Position numbers and translations under genes: made by a program
The notes under the pieces: generated by a model
What the model was told of the DNA's origin: nothing
The model's database searches: none
The model's input: only the letters and a program-made list of their open reading frames with translations
In this document: positions 9,268 to 18,376 of the stretch, one piece after another
Layout: every line of letters starts with the position of its first letter
Position numbering within the stretch: position 1 is the stretch's first letter
Assembly: GCA_044376575.1 (NCBI GenBank)
Contig: JBILKR010000001.1
Span: 1-64,000, forward strand
DNA length: 64,000 nucleotides
Source of the DNA: BA4 sp044376575
Lineage (GTDB): Bacteria > Bacteroidota > Bacteroidia > CAIKAF01
Direction: 5' to 3'

Positions 9268-9774
9268 ATGAAAAATATATTTCTTTTTTCTTTGATACTT
9301 ACACTTGTTGCCTGCAACAATGCAGAAAGAAAATTTAAAAAAAATTTCGAGGCGATGTTTTCTTCTGACACCAGCTTACTCAGAAAAATAAATCTTGGTG
9401 ATTCTTATGAAGCCGTTTTAAAAGCAGAACCACATGAAAATCTGATAACCCAAGACGAAAACATGATTAAAACACTATATCGTTTCAATGAAAATGAAGA
9501 ATATCAGTTCTCGTTTTTCTTTACGGATAATCGCTTGGTAGATGTTCGCGCAGAAGTGTATCTTCCTGAAACTGCTGATGGGAAATTATTTAATGAATGG
9601 ATTACAGAAATGTTAACTAAAAAATATGACTTTTTAGGCGAAAGTCACGGAACAAAAAGATGGAAAAAAAATAAAATTTCTGTAGAATTAAATGATGAAA
9701 CAGAGTTAGAGGCTGCAAGAAAAGCAACTATATGGTATTTTGAAACTCCGGCCTCTGAGGAAAGAAATTTTTAG
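9268..9774 (+). CDS. Small lipoprotein of unknown function
   Basis: 168 residues. The lipobox LVAC (13-16) marks it as a lipoprotein; the mature protein begins CNNAERKFKK. The remainder is a compact, charged alpha/beta domain with no family I recognise. A stretch NLGDSYEAVLKAEP resembles the opening of small envelope lipoprotein domains that sense or bind ligands, but that is only an impression. Its stop overlaps the convergent rlmN stop by four bases. Confidence 0.75.
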   Translation: MKNIFLFSLILTLVACNNAERKFKKNFEAMFSSDTSLLRKINLGDSYEAVLKAEPHENLITQDENMIKTLYRFNENEEYQFSFFFTDNRLVDVRAEVYLPETADGKLFNEWITEMLTKKYDFLGESHGTKRWKKNKISVELNDETELEAARKATIWYFETPASEERNF

Positions 9775-10829
9775 GTCGCTGCAATTGTCTTATTTGCTAA
9801 TTGACCACAGGCTGCATCAATATCTTTTCCACGACTTCTTCTAACATTGACTATGATTCCTTTTGATTCAAGAAATTGAATAAAGGCCTGTAATTTATGT
9901 TGTGGCGCCTGTTGAAAGACACCCTCGTCAATCGGATTATATTCAATGATATTTACTTTACAGGGAATGTGTTTACAAAATGCAGCAAGTTCTTTCGCAT
10001 CTTCAATTTCATCATTAAAATCTTTAAAAATAATATACTCATAGGTAACGCGGGTTCCTGTTTGATTATAAAAAAACTTCAATGCGTCAGCAAGATCCTC
10101 TAATGTATTGGATTGATTAATTGACATAATCCTGTTTCGTTTTTCATTATTGGCAACGTGAAGCGATAGTGCCAAATTAAATTTTACTCGATCCTCACCC
10201 AGCTTCTTAATCATTTTTGCAACACCGGATGTTGACAGTGTTATTCTTTTCGGAGACATACCCAATCCCTCTGGAGATGTAATCATCTCAATCGATGTCA
10301 TTACATTTTTATAATTCAGCAATGGCTCTCCCATACCCATATATACAATATTAGAAAGCGGGATCTGATAATTATTTACCGCTTGCTGATATATGGTATA
10401 TACCTGGTCATAAATTTCATCAGGGGATAAATTCCGCATCATTTTTAATTGAGCAGTAGCACAAAACTTACAATCAAGACTGCACCCTACCTGTGAAGAG
10501 ATACAGGCTGTCATTCTGCTGTCTGTGGGTATTAGTACCCCTTCAACAATCTTATTATCGTGTAACTGAAAAGCAGATTTAATAGTCCTGTCTTTGCTTT
10601 TTTGTTCAGAGATAACCTGTAGTTTGTGTAATTCAAAATGATCTTCAATAAACGTTCTAAGATCTTTTGAAATATTGGTCATCTCATGAAACGAATGTGC
10701 ATTTTTTTGCCATATCCACTGATAAACCTGATCTGCACGAAAAGCTTTTTCACCTTTTTCTATAAAAAAAAGTTTCAGTTGATCCTTTGTAAAACTGCGG
10801 ATATTCGGCTTTGTGCTCCGGACAATCAT
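9771..10829 (-). CDS. rlmN: 23S rRNA (adenine-C2)-methyltransferase RlmN
   Basis: 352 residues. This radical-SAM enzyme methylates C2 of A2503 in 23S rRNA and of A37 in some tRNAs. The [4Fe-4S] cluster cysteines are C116, C120 and C123 (VGCSLDCKFC). C341 in DAACGQL near the C-terminus is the methyl-carrying cysteine, and C109 in TACISSQ is its partner. YMGMGEPLLNY and LSTSG are further family marks. It lies 34 bases downstream of the glycosyltransferase on the same strand and probably shares its transcript. The end overlaps the lipoprotein gene tail to tail. Confidence 0.97.
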   Translation of the reverse strand: MIVRSTKPNIRSFTKDQLKLFFIEKGEKAFRADQVYQWIWQKNAHSFHEMTNISKDLRTFIEDHFELHKLQVISEQKSKDRTIKSAFQLHDNKIVEGVLIPTDSRMTACISSQVGCSLDCKFCATAQLKMMRNLSPDEIYDQVYTIYQQAVNNYQIPLSNIVYMGMGEPLLNYKNVMTSIEMITSPEGLGMSPKRITLSTSGVAKMIKKLGEDRVKFNLALSLHVANNEKRNRIMSINQSNTLEDLADALKFFYNQTGTRVTYEYIIFKDFNDEIEDAKELAAFCKHIPCKVNIIEYNPIDEGVFQQAPQHKLQAFIQFLESKGIIVNVRRSRGKDIDAACGQLANKTIAAT

Positions 10830-10863
10830 GTTGTAAAATTACGGATTAAAAATGAGTAAAAAA

Positions 10864-12012
10864 CTAACGTGCCGCCTTCGACCAAAAAACAGAATGCTTA
10901 CCCCTTACATACCTTATTAATCCTGCAGCAACAGAAACATTCATCATGCAGTAATAAAAAGGGATAAAAAGAAATGAAGGAATTTTCTGGTTGTTGCGAA
11001 ATACAAATCCAATCATGGCAAATAAATAAAAAAGGATTTGAAGAAAAAACATGAATTTAAAAAAGAAAATATGTAGCAGATAAAAACTATAAAAGAACAA
11101 TACAATCATTGAAAGTGGCGCAAGCGTCCATCTTAAAAAACGGTGCGAAAAAAACTGAAAAAATAATAGTGGATTTATCCACGGGAAAAAGAGAAATTTC
11201 ATTCGCGACAGCGATTGCCAAACGCCTGAAGATATTCTGACTTTCCTTGAAAATTCATCGCCGATTGTCTTGCTCGGCTCCTCTATAGCAAAGGCATTGG
11301 GCTCGTATGCAATTACTTTCCCTTGTTTTACTATTTGTAATGAAAGCACAAAATCGTCTAAAATAGTATCCTGTGAAAGCGGGACAAACAATGATTTTTT
11401 AAATGAAAATAACTCTCCTGCAGCACCAACTATTGAATAGAAGCGCGCGCCTTCTCTCTTCAGGAATGATTCATATTTCCAATACAACCCCTCTCCGCCA
11501 ACACTGCTGCTTTCTGTTTTGAGTATTCTTTTTTCTCCAGACACTCCTCCAACATTCGGATTGCTATACTTCTCTACCATTCGGGTAAGGGCTTCTTTAT
11601 TCAATGTCGTGTTGGCATCCGTAATAAATAATATTTCAGTTTTAGCCATCGATACTGCCCTGTTGATGGCTTCGGATTTCCCCAACCTTTCTGTTCCGTG
11701 AATATGTAAAACCCTATTGTCAGCAAAAGCAAGAGATTCGCTACCGTCATTTGACCCGTCTGTAATTACAATTATATTTAATTTATCAAAAGGATAGTCT
11801 GCCTGTAGGGTATTTTCAACTTTTTGGACTAAACTTTTTTTTTCATTGTACGCCGGGATAATAACGGTAAGCGACGGAAGAAATGGAGCTGATGTTATTA
11901 TTTTCTGAGAGGGGCAAATACGGTTTAATATAGCCAAAATCAATGCATACCCAATGTATGCATATACAACTATTCCAAAAGAAACCCACCATATAATTTC
12001 AGCAACATGCAT
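10864..12012 (-). CDS. Family 2 glycosyltransferase, membrane-bound
   Basis: 382 residues from ATG 12012 (an in-frame TTG at 12015 adds one residue). An N-terminal membrane helix is followed by a GT-A domain: VIIPAYNEKKS, VITDGSNDGS (nucleotide-binding Asp), ITDANTTL (DxD position), ILDDFVLS (catalytic Asp) and RISSGVWQSL in place of the (Q/R)xxRW motif. Two or more hydrophobic helices occupy the C-terminal 110 residues. This layout is that of processive or cellulose-synthase-like enzymes that make or extend surface polysaccharide from nucleotide sugars. No other polysaccharide gene is adjacent, so the glycan is unknown. Confidence 0.93.
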   Translation of the reverse strand: MHVAEIIWWVSFGIVVYAYIGYALILAILNRICPSQKIITSAPFLPSLTVIIPAYNEKKSLVQKVENTLQADYPFDKLNIIVITDGSNDGSESLAFADNRVLHIHGTERLGKSEAINRAVSMAKTEILFITDANTTLNKEALTRMVEKYSNPNVGGVSGEKRILKTESSSVGGEGLYWKYESFLKREGARFYSIVGAAGELFSFKKSLFVPLSQDTILDDFVLSLQIVKQGKVIAYEPNAFAIEEPSKTIGDEFSRKVRISSGVWQSLSRMKFLFFPWINPLLFFQFFSHRFLRWTLAPLSMIVLFFYSFYLLHIFFFKFMFFLQILFYLFAMIGFVFRNNQKIPSFLFIPFYYCMMNVSVAAGLIRYVRGKHSVFWSKAAR

Positions 12013-12049
12013 CAAATAAATTCTATTCCCTCTTTTTTGTTACAAGATA

Positions 12050-12057
12050 CAAAGTTA
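12050..12057 (-). promoter_or_regulatory. -7 promoter element for the glycosyltransferase-rlmN unit
   Basis: On the minus strand the site reads TAACTTTG, an exact TAnnTTTG. It predicts a leader of about 30 bases to the ATG at 12012. A -33 TTG is not obvious. Confidence 0.4.
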
Positions 12058-12123
12058 ATTGAACTCGTAGATTACTCATTTTTGTTTATTTTTACATGAA
12101 ATTGATAGAAAAAAAAAGATCGC

Positions 12124-12864
12124 GTGAAGTACTTCCATAATCTTGGTCAATATTTTGTTCTGGTCGCCCGGTCTTTTTCTAAAAGTCCTAAAGGGGCGAT
12201 TTTGAAAGATCTTATTGTGCGCGAAATTGATAATTTAGGAATAGGATCTCTGTTTATCGTAAGTATTATTTCTTTTTTCATGGGTGCGGTAATTGCTATT
12301 CAGTTGGCTGCAAACATTGATTCTCCTTTGATTCCGATGTACACTGTTGGTTACGGTACAAGAGAAACTGTTGTACTTGAATTTTCTTCAACGGTTATTG
12401 CGTTAATTCTAGCAGGAAAAGTAGGTAGTAATATCGCGTCTGAAATTGGTACTATGAGAGTAACAGAGCAGATCGACGCGCTTGAAATTATGGGTGTTAA
12501 TTCTGCTAATTATTTAATTCTTCCTAAAATAATTGCAGCCCTGATTATATTCCCTTTTCTAACTGTAATCAGTATGATTCTAGGTATTTACGGTGGCTAC
12601 ATGTCTTGCACAACTTCCGGACTTTTAGACTCCTCAACATATCTTTATGGCGCAACTCTTGACTTTAAAACATTCCATTTTATTTATGCGTTAATTAAAA
12701 GTTTTGTTTTTGCTTTTATCATCACTTCTATTTCTGCATATCGCGGATATTATGTAGAGGGTGGATCAAAAGAAGTTGGGCAAGCCAGCACCCGCGCAGT
12801 AGTAAGCAGCAGCATCAGTATACTTCTCTGGAATTTTATTTTAACCCGATTATTATTGTTGTAA
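12124..12864 (+). CDS. MlaE-family ABC transporter permease
   Basis: 246 residues, GTG start at 12124. Several hydrophobic helices carry the MlaE/TGD1 signature: FFMGAVIAIQLA, the VGYGTRETVVLEFSS loop and KVGSNIASEIGTMRVTEQIDALEIMGVN. In diderms this permease moves phospholipids between inner and outer membranes together with an ATPase and an MCE-domain protein. The stop codon overlaps the ATPase start (TAATG), so the two are translationally coupled. No MCE protein follows; the next gene is convergent. Confidence 0.95.
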   Translation: MKYFHNLGQYFVLVARSFSKSPKGAILKDLIVREIDNLGIGSLFIVSIISFFMGAVIAIQLAANIDSPLIPMYTVGYGTRETVVLEFSSTVIALILAGKVGSNIASEIGTMRVTEQIDALEIMGVNSANYLILPKIIAALIIFPFLTVISMILGIYGGYMSCTTSGLLDSSTYLYGATLDFKTFHFIYALIKSFVFAFIITSISAYRGYYVEGGSKEVGQASTRAVVSSSISILLWNFILTRLLLL

Positions 12865-13616
12865 TGATTGAGATACATCACCTGAATAAAGTTTTTGGAG
12901 ACCGACAGGTTTTATTTGATATCAACGCAACATTTGAGCCTGGTAAGTGCAACCTTATCATTGGGCAAAGCGGATCCGGCAAAACAGTGCTTATGAAATG
13001 TCTCGTTGGTTTGTTGGAGCCAACCTCCGGGGAAATTTTCTACTCCGGTACCGATTTTATTAAAGCGACAGAGTCGGGGAAAAAACAAATTCGTCAGGAG
13101 ATAGGGATGGTATTTCAGGGGGGCGCGCTTTTTGATTCTATGACTTGCGAAGAAAACGTTGCATTCCCTTTGCGAATGTTTACAAATTGGGATAAAGATA
13201 AAATCAATGAGAGAGTTCACTTTTGTCTTGATCGTGTAAATCTTAGTCATGCTCACAAATTGTTTCCATCAGAAATCAGTGGTGGCATGAAAAAACGTGT
13301 TGCCATTGCTCGCGCCATTGCGCTTAATCCAAAATATTTATTTTTTGATGAACCCAACTCAGGATTAGATCCACAAACATCCATCGTTATTGATCAGCTT
13401 ATACAGGAAATTACACGTGAGTTTGGAACAACTACCATTATTAATACTCACGATATGAATTCGGTAGTTGAAATTGGGGACAAAATTATATATATCAGAA
13501 AAGGCCATATTCACTGGACAGGCGATAAAGAATCGATTGCAAAATCTAATAACCAGGAATTGCTTGATTTTGTATTTGCCACTAATTTATTAAAACGAGT
13601 TCAACACACATTTTAA
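12864..13616 (+). CDS. MlaF-family ABC transporter ATP-binding protein
   Basis: 250 residues. Walker A is GQSGSGKT (34-41), the signature is SGGMKKRVAIARA, Walker B is FFDEPNSGLDP, and a switch His lies in NTHDMNS. The SGGMKKR form of the signature is characteristic of the Mla/Ttg2 lipid-transport ATPases. It powers the permease encoded one base upstream. It ends two bases before a convergent secreted-protein gene. Confidence 0.95.
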   Translation: MIEIHHLNKVFGDRQVLFDINATFEPGKCNLIIGQSGSGKTVLMKCLVGLLEPTSGEIFYSGTDFIKATESGKKQIRQEIGMVFQGGALFDSMTCEENVAFPLRMFTNWDKDKINERVHFCLDRVNLSHAHKLFPSEISGGMKKRVAIARAIALNPKYLFFDEPNSGLDPQTSIVIDQLIQEITREFGTTTIINTHDMNSVVEIGDKIIYIRKGHIHWTGDKESIAKSNNQELLDFVFATNLLKRVQHTF

Positions 13617-13618
13617 AA

Positions 13619-14602
13619 TTATTGAACGATTATTTTCTGACTAATTCCTCTGCCGTTATCATCATTAATAACAACAAAATAAATGCCGGAATTGAGGCTG
13701 GAAATATCAAGAATTTTTGAATGAATTCCTTTTTGATAGATCTCTTGCTCCATCGATATACATGGCTTACCACTGATGTCGAGTAAGTTTATTTCAGCTG
13801 ATGTATTATTTATAAATTCCAAGCTCAACTGTATTATGTCATTTGACGGATTAGGATAAGCCAGCAATTTCATCGCTGAAACAAACGGAATTTCTTCCCA
13901 TCCGAGATTTGAAAAATCAACAATCGGGAAAATAGCAAAATCTATATCAAGCCCCCAGTTAAACTCCATAGAGTTCCATGCTCCGTTCCAATACTCCCAA
14001 CTGAGTGTTGGTATTGGTGCGTCTCCGTCTGATGAAGTGTAAATAGCTATGGTGTCCTTTATATTTAGTTTTTCCATTCTGAAACCGACAGCATAATTGC
14101 TATACACAATTGTTGGAGGAATCGTCCAAACATTTGCACCACTTGAAAATAAAACTGACGTATCTATATCGCTCACCAATATTTCTTTTTGATGAATAAT
14201 TGTTTTAGGAACAAATCGAGGTAAATTATTAATTAAAGCAGCGCTATCCATATTATAAAAAACAAAATCTATGGCAGAACTATCAATCACTGCAGATTGA
14301 TGAGATTTATATCCAAACCAATATAAAAACCCTTCCACAATATAAGACGTGTCAACATCAAACTCCTGGACTTTTGCTACTTCTTGATATCCGCTGTTTC
14401 CACTTGCAAAACCTCCATTCGGCGAGGCATAGAGCGTAACTGTTGCGCTATCAAAATGCGTAAAAATTGTATCTGTGATAGATTTATTTTCAAACTCGTT
14501 GTTAAAACTCCCTTTTATTTCTGTGGGCAAAAATGTTTTTTGAGCACTTAGTGTAATAATTACACTAAATAAATTAATGAGTAACCAATATCTTTTGAGC
14601 AT
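13619..14602 (-). CDS. Secreted protein with T9SS sorting domain
   Basis: 327 residues with a signal peptide (to about TLSAQ). The body is beta-rich and I do not recognise its family; it contains no Cys-rich or catalytic motif. From about residue 245, YPNPSNDIIQ...GIYFVVINDDNG...KIIVQ is a type A T9SS sorting domain. The start lies inside the end of the upstream cargo gene (29-base overlap), so the pair is co-translated. It may be a surface or gliding/adhesion accessory, but the role is unknown. Confidence 0.85.
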   Translation of the reverse strand: MLKRYWLLINLFSVIITLSAQKTFLPTEIKGSFNNEFENKSITDTIFTHFDSATVTLYASPNGGFASGNSGYQEVAKVQEFDVDTSYIVEGFLYWFGYKSHQSAVIDSSAIDFVFYNMDSAALINNLPRFVPKTIIHQKEILVSDIDTSVLFSSGANVWTIPPTIVYSNYAVGFRMEKLNIKDTIAIYTSSDGDAPIPTLSWEYWNGAWNSMEFNWGLDIDFAIFPIVDFSNLGWEEIPFVSAMKLLAYPNPSNDIIQLSLEFINNTSAEINLLDISGKPCISMEQEIYQKGIHSKILDISSLNSGIYFVVINDDNGRGISQKIIVQ

Positions 14603-15656
14603 ATATTCCTTTTGATGTTAAAACTTTAATAATATATAAACCATTTGAGAGATTATTAAAAAAAAGAGAGTTCTCTTTTACCGGCAAAACCAATTGGGTT
14701 CCTTGCATGTCATAAACAATTACATCTTCTAGTGGCAACAACGACTCGACGTGCAAGACCTCGTTTACGGGATTAGGAAATACTTTTATTTCATTTTCAA
14801 AAATATTTACCGGCGCATTTAGTTCAGGAGAGCTGATATACATTCCAACAGACCAGTTTTGTATAAAATTTCTACCATCCGTAAGCGTATCAAATTGATT
14901 ATTTTGATTACAGTCGTAGTATAAATCTCCTCCGGCATATGTTGGGATCAAGGCATTGAATCCTGTCCAATAGGCATAGCTGTTAGGGTAAAACGAAGAC
15001 CACCGGGCTGCGTCTAAGTTATTACAAAGGCCCTGTGTAGCAAATCCCGCGGCCACACCAAGCGTGTCTTCAAGCGGTGCACGATATATAAATTGAATCG
15101 CAAATCCTTGTTGTGGAGGAATGATAAAATTTACCGGCCAAACAATTTCTACCGTTTCTGTCCATTGATTTGAAGGAGAAATTGGTGATGATATGACAAG
15201 CGTATCTGAAAATAATATTTGATTGGTAGGATATCCTGAATTACCAATTTCAAGTATTTGCATAAAAAGAGTATCATTATAGAATGTGTTTTTTTCATGT
15301 CCAACTACGAGCGAAACCGAGTCTAGTGATAGTAAAGAAAAAGATGACATACTATAAGTATATGTATTTGAAACATCAATCAATGTGTCTGTTTTTTGTA
15401 TAACACGTGTAATTAAAGAATCTGATGCCAATGTATCATACGCTTCATTTATTGGCCAGATCGCATGTTTATAGACTAGTGATGATTGCTGTAATTCATC
15501 TGAAATGTCGAGATTTACGTAAATACCGCCGCCTGCTTTATTTGCAGCTAATGAATTAGGGACAGAAACAAGCAAAGGAGAATTAAATGCCCTGAAATGT
15601 TGAGCAGAAAAAGGTATAGTTGTTAAACAAAAAAATAAACTTAGCAGTATTCTCAT
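14574..15656 (-). CDS. Secreted protein with T9SS sorting domain
   Basis: 360 residues, signal peptide to about IPFSAQ, then an all-beta extracellular region. Residues 230-265 contain DCNQNNQFDT, a calcium-loop-like segment. The C-terminus VFPNPVNEVLHV...NGLYIIKV...KILVTH is a type A T9SS sorting domain. The domain family is not recognised. It is the first gene of a two-gene unit with the overlapping downstream cargo gene and lies just after a strong terminator that ends the preceding minus-strand gene. Confidence 0.85.
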   Translation of the reverse strand: MRILLSLFFCLTTIPFSAQHFRAFNSPLLVSVPNSLAANKAGGGIYVNLDISDELQQSSLVYKHAIWPINEAYDTLASDSLITRVIQKTDTLIDVSNTYTYSMSSFSLLSLDSVSLVVGHEKNTFYNDTLFMQILEIGNSGYPTNQILFSDTLVISSPISPSNQWTETVEIVWPVNFIIPPQQGFAIQFIYRAPLEDTLGVAAGFATQGLCNNLDAARWSSFYPNSYAYWTGFNALIPTYAGGDLYYDCNQNNQFDTLTDGRNFIQNWSVGMYISSPELNAPVNIFENEIKVFPNPVNEVLHVESLLPLEDVIVYDMQGTQLVLPVKENSLFFNNLSNGLYIIKVLTSKGIYAQKILVTH

Positions 15657-15698
15657 TTCGCTTCAAAGTAACAAAAAATAAACACTACTTAATAAAAC

Positions 15699-15731
15699 AA
15701 AAGCGGCTGAAGAAATTCTTCAGCCGCTTTT
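15699..15731 (-). terminator. Strong rho-independent terminator after the 663-residue cargo gene
   Basis: A perfect 14-bp stem, AAAAGCGGCTGAAG (15699-15712) with CTTCAGCCGCTTTT (15718-15731), closes a 5-base loop. On the minus strand the stem runs into a TTTTGTTTT tail. It sits 18 bases past the stop at 15750 and insulates the two T9SS cargo genes downstream. Confidence 0.92.
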
Positions 15732-15749
15732 ATAAAGAATTTTAATCTT

Positions 15750-17741
15750 TTATTTTTTAACGATCAGTTTTCTTGTTGCGCTGTTTCCATTGGCAGTAAT
15801 TGTATATAAATATACTCCATTACTGAATGAAGATAAATCAACATTTATCTGATTTAATCCCTGGTTTCTTTCTCCAAGAGATGTTGAATAAACTGCTTTC
15901 CCTGACAAATCTGTGATGTTCAACATTGCATCTGATTTTTCATTCAGACTAAAAGCAATTGTTGTTTGTTGATTTGCTGGATTAGGATATGCATTTAAAG
16001 CAAGGGTTTCGCTACTATTCTCTTCTGTGCTAAAAAACGGATTAAAATCTGCAAAATTTAGACGAATAACTGCACAAACACCGGTATAAAATGCCCAAAG
16101 CTGTGTGCCTGATGGAGATTTTATTTGTGTGCCAAATGGCATATTGTTATAATAACGAATACTTAAATCTTTTTGACCGGTTAAATTATCCACCAAAGAA
16201 ACCGCGGCATAGTACCTGCTGGAAGGGAGAATACGCTCTTCCAAAGGAACCTGATAGAATGAAACTTCTATCCATCCATTGGTAAGATCCTGCTGTGTTA
16301 CGGTATATTCTATTCCGTCTGGGAATGAAGCAAAATATGGGTTACGTTGAAAATCTAACACGTTAACACTTAAAAGCGCTCCCACACGAGTTTCTGCCGG
16401 GTCTATTCTGAATGAAATTGATGTTACGGTATCACCAGATGTTACATCCACCATATTGGCAATAGTAAAATACTCTGCGCCGTTATTTGCAAATTCTGGA
16501 TCCCCTTCGTCATCAAGACCGCTGGCAACAAGACCTGCTGTTGCGGGGAACCACTCGCGAGCATAAATAGAGTCCGTAATAACAAGGCTGTCTTTTCCTG
16601 TATTGTTTGTTAAATCAACATCGGTTTCATTTTGAACGATGGAATAATTGATAATATGCTTACCTGTTTGGGATGGTTTCCATGTTACCACGTTTCCTAA
16701 CATGCCTGTTCCGAATGTAGGAACGGTGATTCCTGTTCCGGCAGAAGAATGTACATTCGCCGCATTCAGAGTTACATCAATTTGAGTTTTAACATTTGTT
16801 TGATTAGCAGTTCCTAGATTGATATAGTTCTGATAAAATCCGAATCCGGAAACAGAATCCATAAAATTAAGCGGAATGTGTGTTGGAGAACAAGTAACTG
16901 AATCGCCACCTGTAAATAATAAATAGCTCCAGAAATCATCAATCAGGTATTCTGTATTTGTAGATTTTAAGTCATTCGCATTAGGAACAACCAACATCAC
17001 GTCGTCAATTTGCCACGCATAATAATCACCATCAAATACAAAACGCATTTTTAAATTCGCGTTATTTCCTGCAGCAGCAGGTAAAAGTATTTGTGCCTGA
17101 GCAGTAAGAGCTGTTTGTTGATTTGCATTTAAGCCTGCTTCCCAAACTTCAGTCCATGTAGTACCTCCGTCTGTGCTGATTTCTACGCGCTGTTCGCCTT
17201 GAAAATCGCGGATATAATAATTAAAGACTAGCATTACCGAAGAATAACCAACCGTTGAAATAACTTCAGATGTTAAATCTCCTCTATGAGGAGCCGGCGC
17301 AACGCCAGTTCCAAGAGCTCCGGCACATGTTGTTCCCGGATCATCTAAATAATTGGAATCAAAAATAAAGAATCCATTGGCAACCGTTGGAGAGGTTAAA
17401 ATAGCATTGATTGCACTCATACACGCCCCCCTGCTACCTACTGTGTTATTTGGCGTTGTCGATGGGCCTCTATATTCCCACTTGGCATCGGGATCTCCTA
17501 CTCCGGCGTTTGACCAACCCGCGGGAACCCATGATGATGCATTTCCTCCGCCAAAATTCTGAATGTAAATGGTGTCGGGAAATGATTCTGAAAAACTACC
17601 AATAGTTGGGGCGGCTGTTGGTTCGTTTCCGATGAAACTTTTTATCGTTGCTTTTTGCGCATTGATATTGATTGGTTTTTGTGCAAAAACAAAACCAGAT
17701 GCAAATAACAATGCAACTGATAATAAATAAATTTTTCTCAT
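15750..17741 (-). CDS. Secreted choice-of-anchor-J-like protein with T9SS sorting domain
   Basis: 663 residues from ATG 17741, which begins the signal peptide MRKIYLLSVALLFASG (an upstream in-frame start at 17777 lies before the promoter site and is rejected). After the signal, IYIQNFGGG...SSWVPAGWSN and later FNYYIRDFQGEQRVEISTDGGTTWTEVW and WQIDDVMLV are typical of the MAM-like choice-of-anchor J domain of about 190 residues that binds glycans or proteins in relatives. Beta-sandwich segments follow, then the type A sorting domain YPNPANQQTTIAF...RKLIVKK. It is expected on the cell surface or in the medium. It is monocistronic, with its own promoter and terminator. Confidence 0.9.
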   Translation of the reverse strand: MRKIYLLSVALLFASGFVFAQKPININAQKATIKSFIGNEPTAAPTIGSFSESFPDTIYIQNFGGGNASSWVPAGWSNAGVGDPDAKWEYRGPSTTPNNTVGSRGACMSAINAILTSPTVANGFFIFDSNYLDDPGTTCAGALGTGVAPAPHRGDLTSEVISTVGYSSVMLVFNYYIRDFQGEQRVEISTDGGTTWTEVWEAGLNANQQTALTAQAQILLPAAAGNNANLKMRFVFDGDYYAWQIDDVMLVVPNANDLKSTNTEYLIDDFWSYLLFTGGDSVTCSPTHIPLNFMDSVSGFGFYQNYINLGTANQTNVKTQIDVTLNAANVHSSAGTGITVPTFGTGMLGNVVTWKPSQTGKHIINYSIVQNETDVDLTNNTGKDSLVITDSIYAREWFPATAGLVASGLDDEGDPEFANNGAEYFTIANMVDVTSGDTVTSISFRIDPAETRVGALLSVNVLDFQRNPYFASFPDGIEYTVTQQDLTNGWIEVSFYQVPLEERILPSSRYYAAVSLVDNLTGQKDLSIRYYNNMPFGTQIKSPSGTQLWAFYTGVCAVIRLNFADFNPFFSTEENSSETLALNAYPNPANQQTTIAFSLNEKSDAMLNITDLSGKAVYSTSLGERNQGLNQINVDLSSFSNGVYLYTITANGNSATRKLIVKK

Positions 17742-17765
17742 AAATGATTTTTTGATTCGTTTAAA

Positions 17766-17795
17766 CAAATATAACAATTTGGTCTTAACATCAAA
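17766..17795 (-). promoter_or_regulatory. Bacteroidota-type promoter for the choice-of-anchor-J gene
   Basis: On the minus strand TTTG (17795-17792) is followed after 18 bases by TATATTTG (17773-17766), an exact -7 match. The ATG lies 25 bases downstream. Confidence 0.6.
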
Positions 17796-17836
17796 ACCCG
17801 AAGGTCTTCGTAATTTTTCTATATAATTTGAGCCTT

Positions 17837-18352
17837 TTATTGCTTTGCGTAAAGAATTAATTCAGCTAATTCACGAAAGGCTCCATAACCTCCTTTAACT
17901 TTACAAATATAATTTACCCTTTCTTTCACGATAAACATTGCGTCTTCCGGACATGCTGTAAAAGCTATCAATCCCATCACTTCCAGATCGTTTACATCGT
18001 CGCCTATATATGCCATCTGGTGGGGCAATAAGCCGGTATCTTTAACCACTTGTTCTAGCACTTGTTTTTTGTCTTTGCTCCCTAAATAAAGATGTTTTAT
18101 TTTTAATTTTTCAGCCCTTTTTGCAACCGACAAAGAATTTTCTCCTGTCATAATTGCTGTTTCTATTCCTTTTTCCCTCAGCCTTTCCACTCCCATTCCA
18201 TCACGAATAGAGAATCGTTTCATTGCTTCTCCTTTTTCTGAAAAATAAACTCCATTATCCGTTAGCACGCCATCACAATCAGTTATTACCAGTTGAACGC
18301 GACTCGCCTTCTCTAAAATTGATTTATCAATGTGTTGCAGATTTAATTCCAT
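17837..18352 (-). CDS. kdsC: KdsC-like HAD phosphatase (Kdo 8-phosphate phosphatase family)
   Basis: 171 residues from ATG 18352 (a TTG at 18361 is in frame). Small HAD enzyme without a cap: ITDCDGVLTDNG holds the nucleophile and acid Asp, IMTGE is motif II, and GDDVNDLEVM is the metal-binding motif. These match the tetrameric KdsC/8-KDO-phosphatase subfamily, which makes free Kdo for lipopolysaccharide. A phosphatase for another nonulosonate is also possible. It follows the 1200-residue barrel gene by 24 bases on the same strand, so it is probably in the porP unit, which is an odd partnership. Confidence 0.88.
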   Translation of the reverse strand: MELNLQHIDKSILEKASRVQLVITDCDGVLTDNGVYFSEKGEAMKRFSIRDGMGVERLREKGIETAIMTGENSLSVAKRAEKLKIKHLYLGSKDKKQVLEQVVKDTGLLPHQMAYIGDDVNDLEVMGLIAFTACPEDAMFIVKERVNYICKVKGGYGAFRELAELILYAKQ

Positions 18353-18376
18353 GTGATACAAAAATATATGTTTACT

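Noticed and set aside
17800..17830. CGAAG/CTTCG inverted repeat as the kdsC terminator
   Set aside because: The stem is only four or five base pairs with almost no loop and no clean U-tract.
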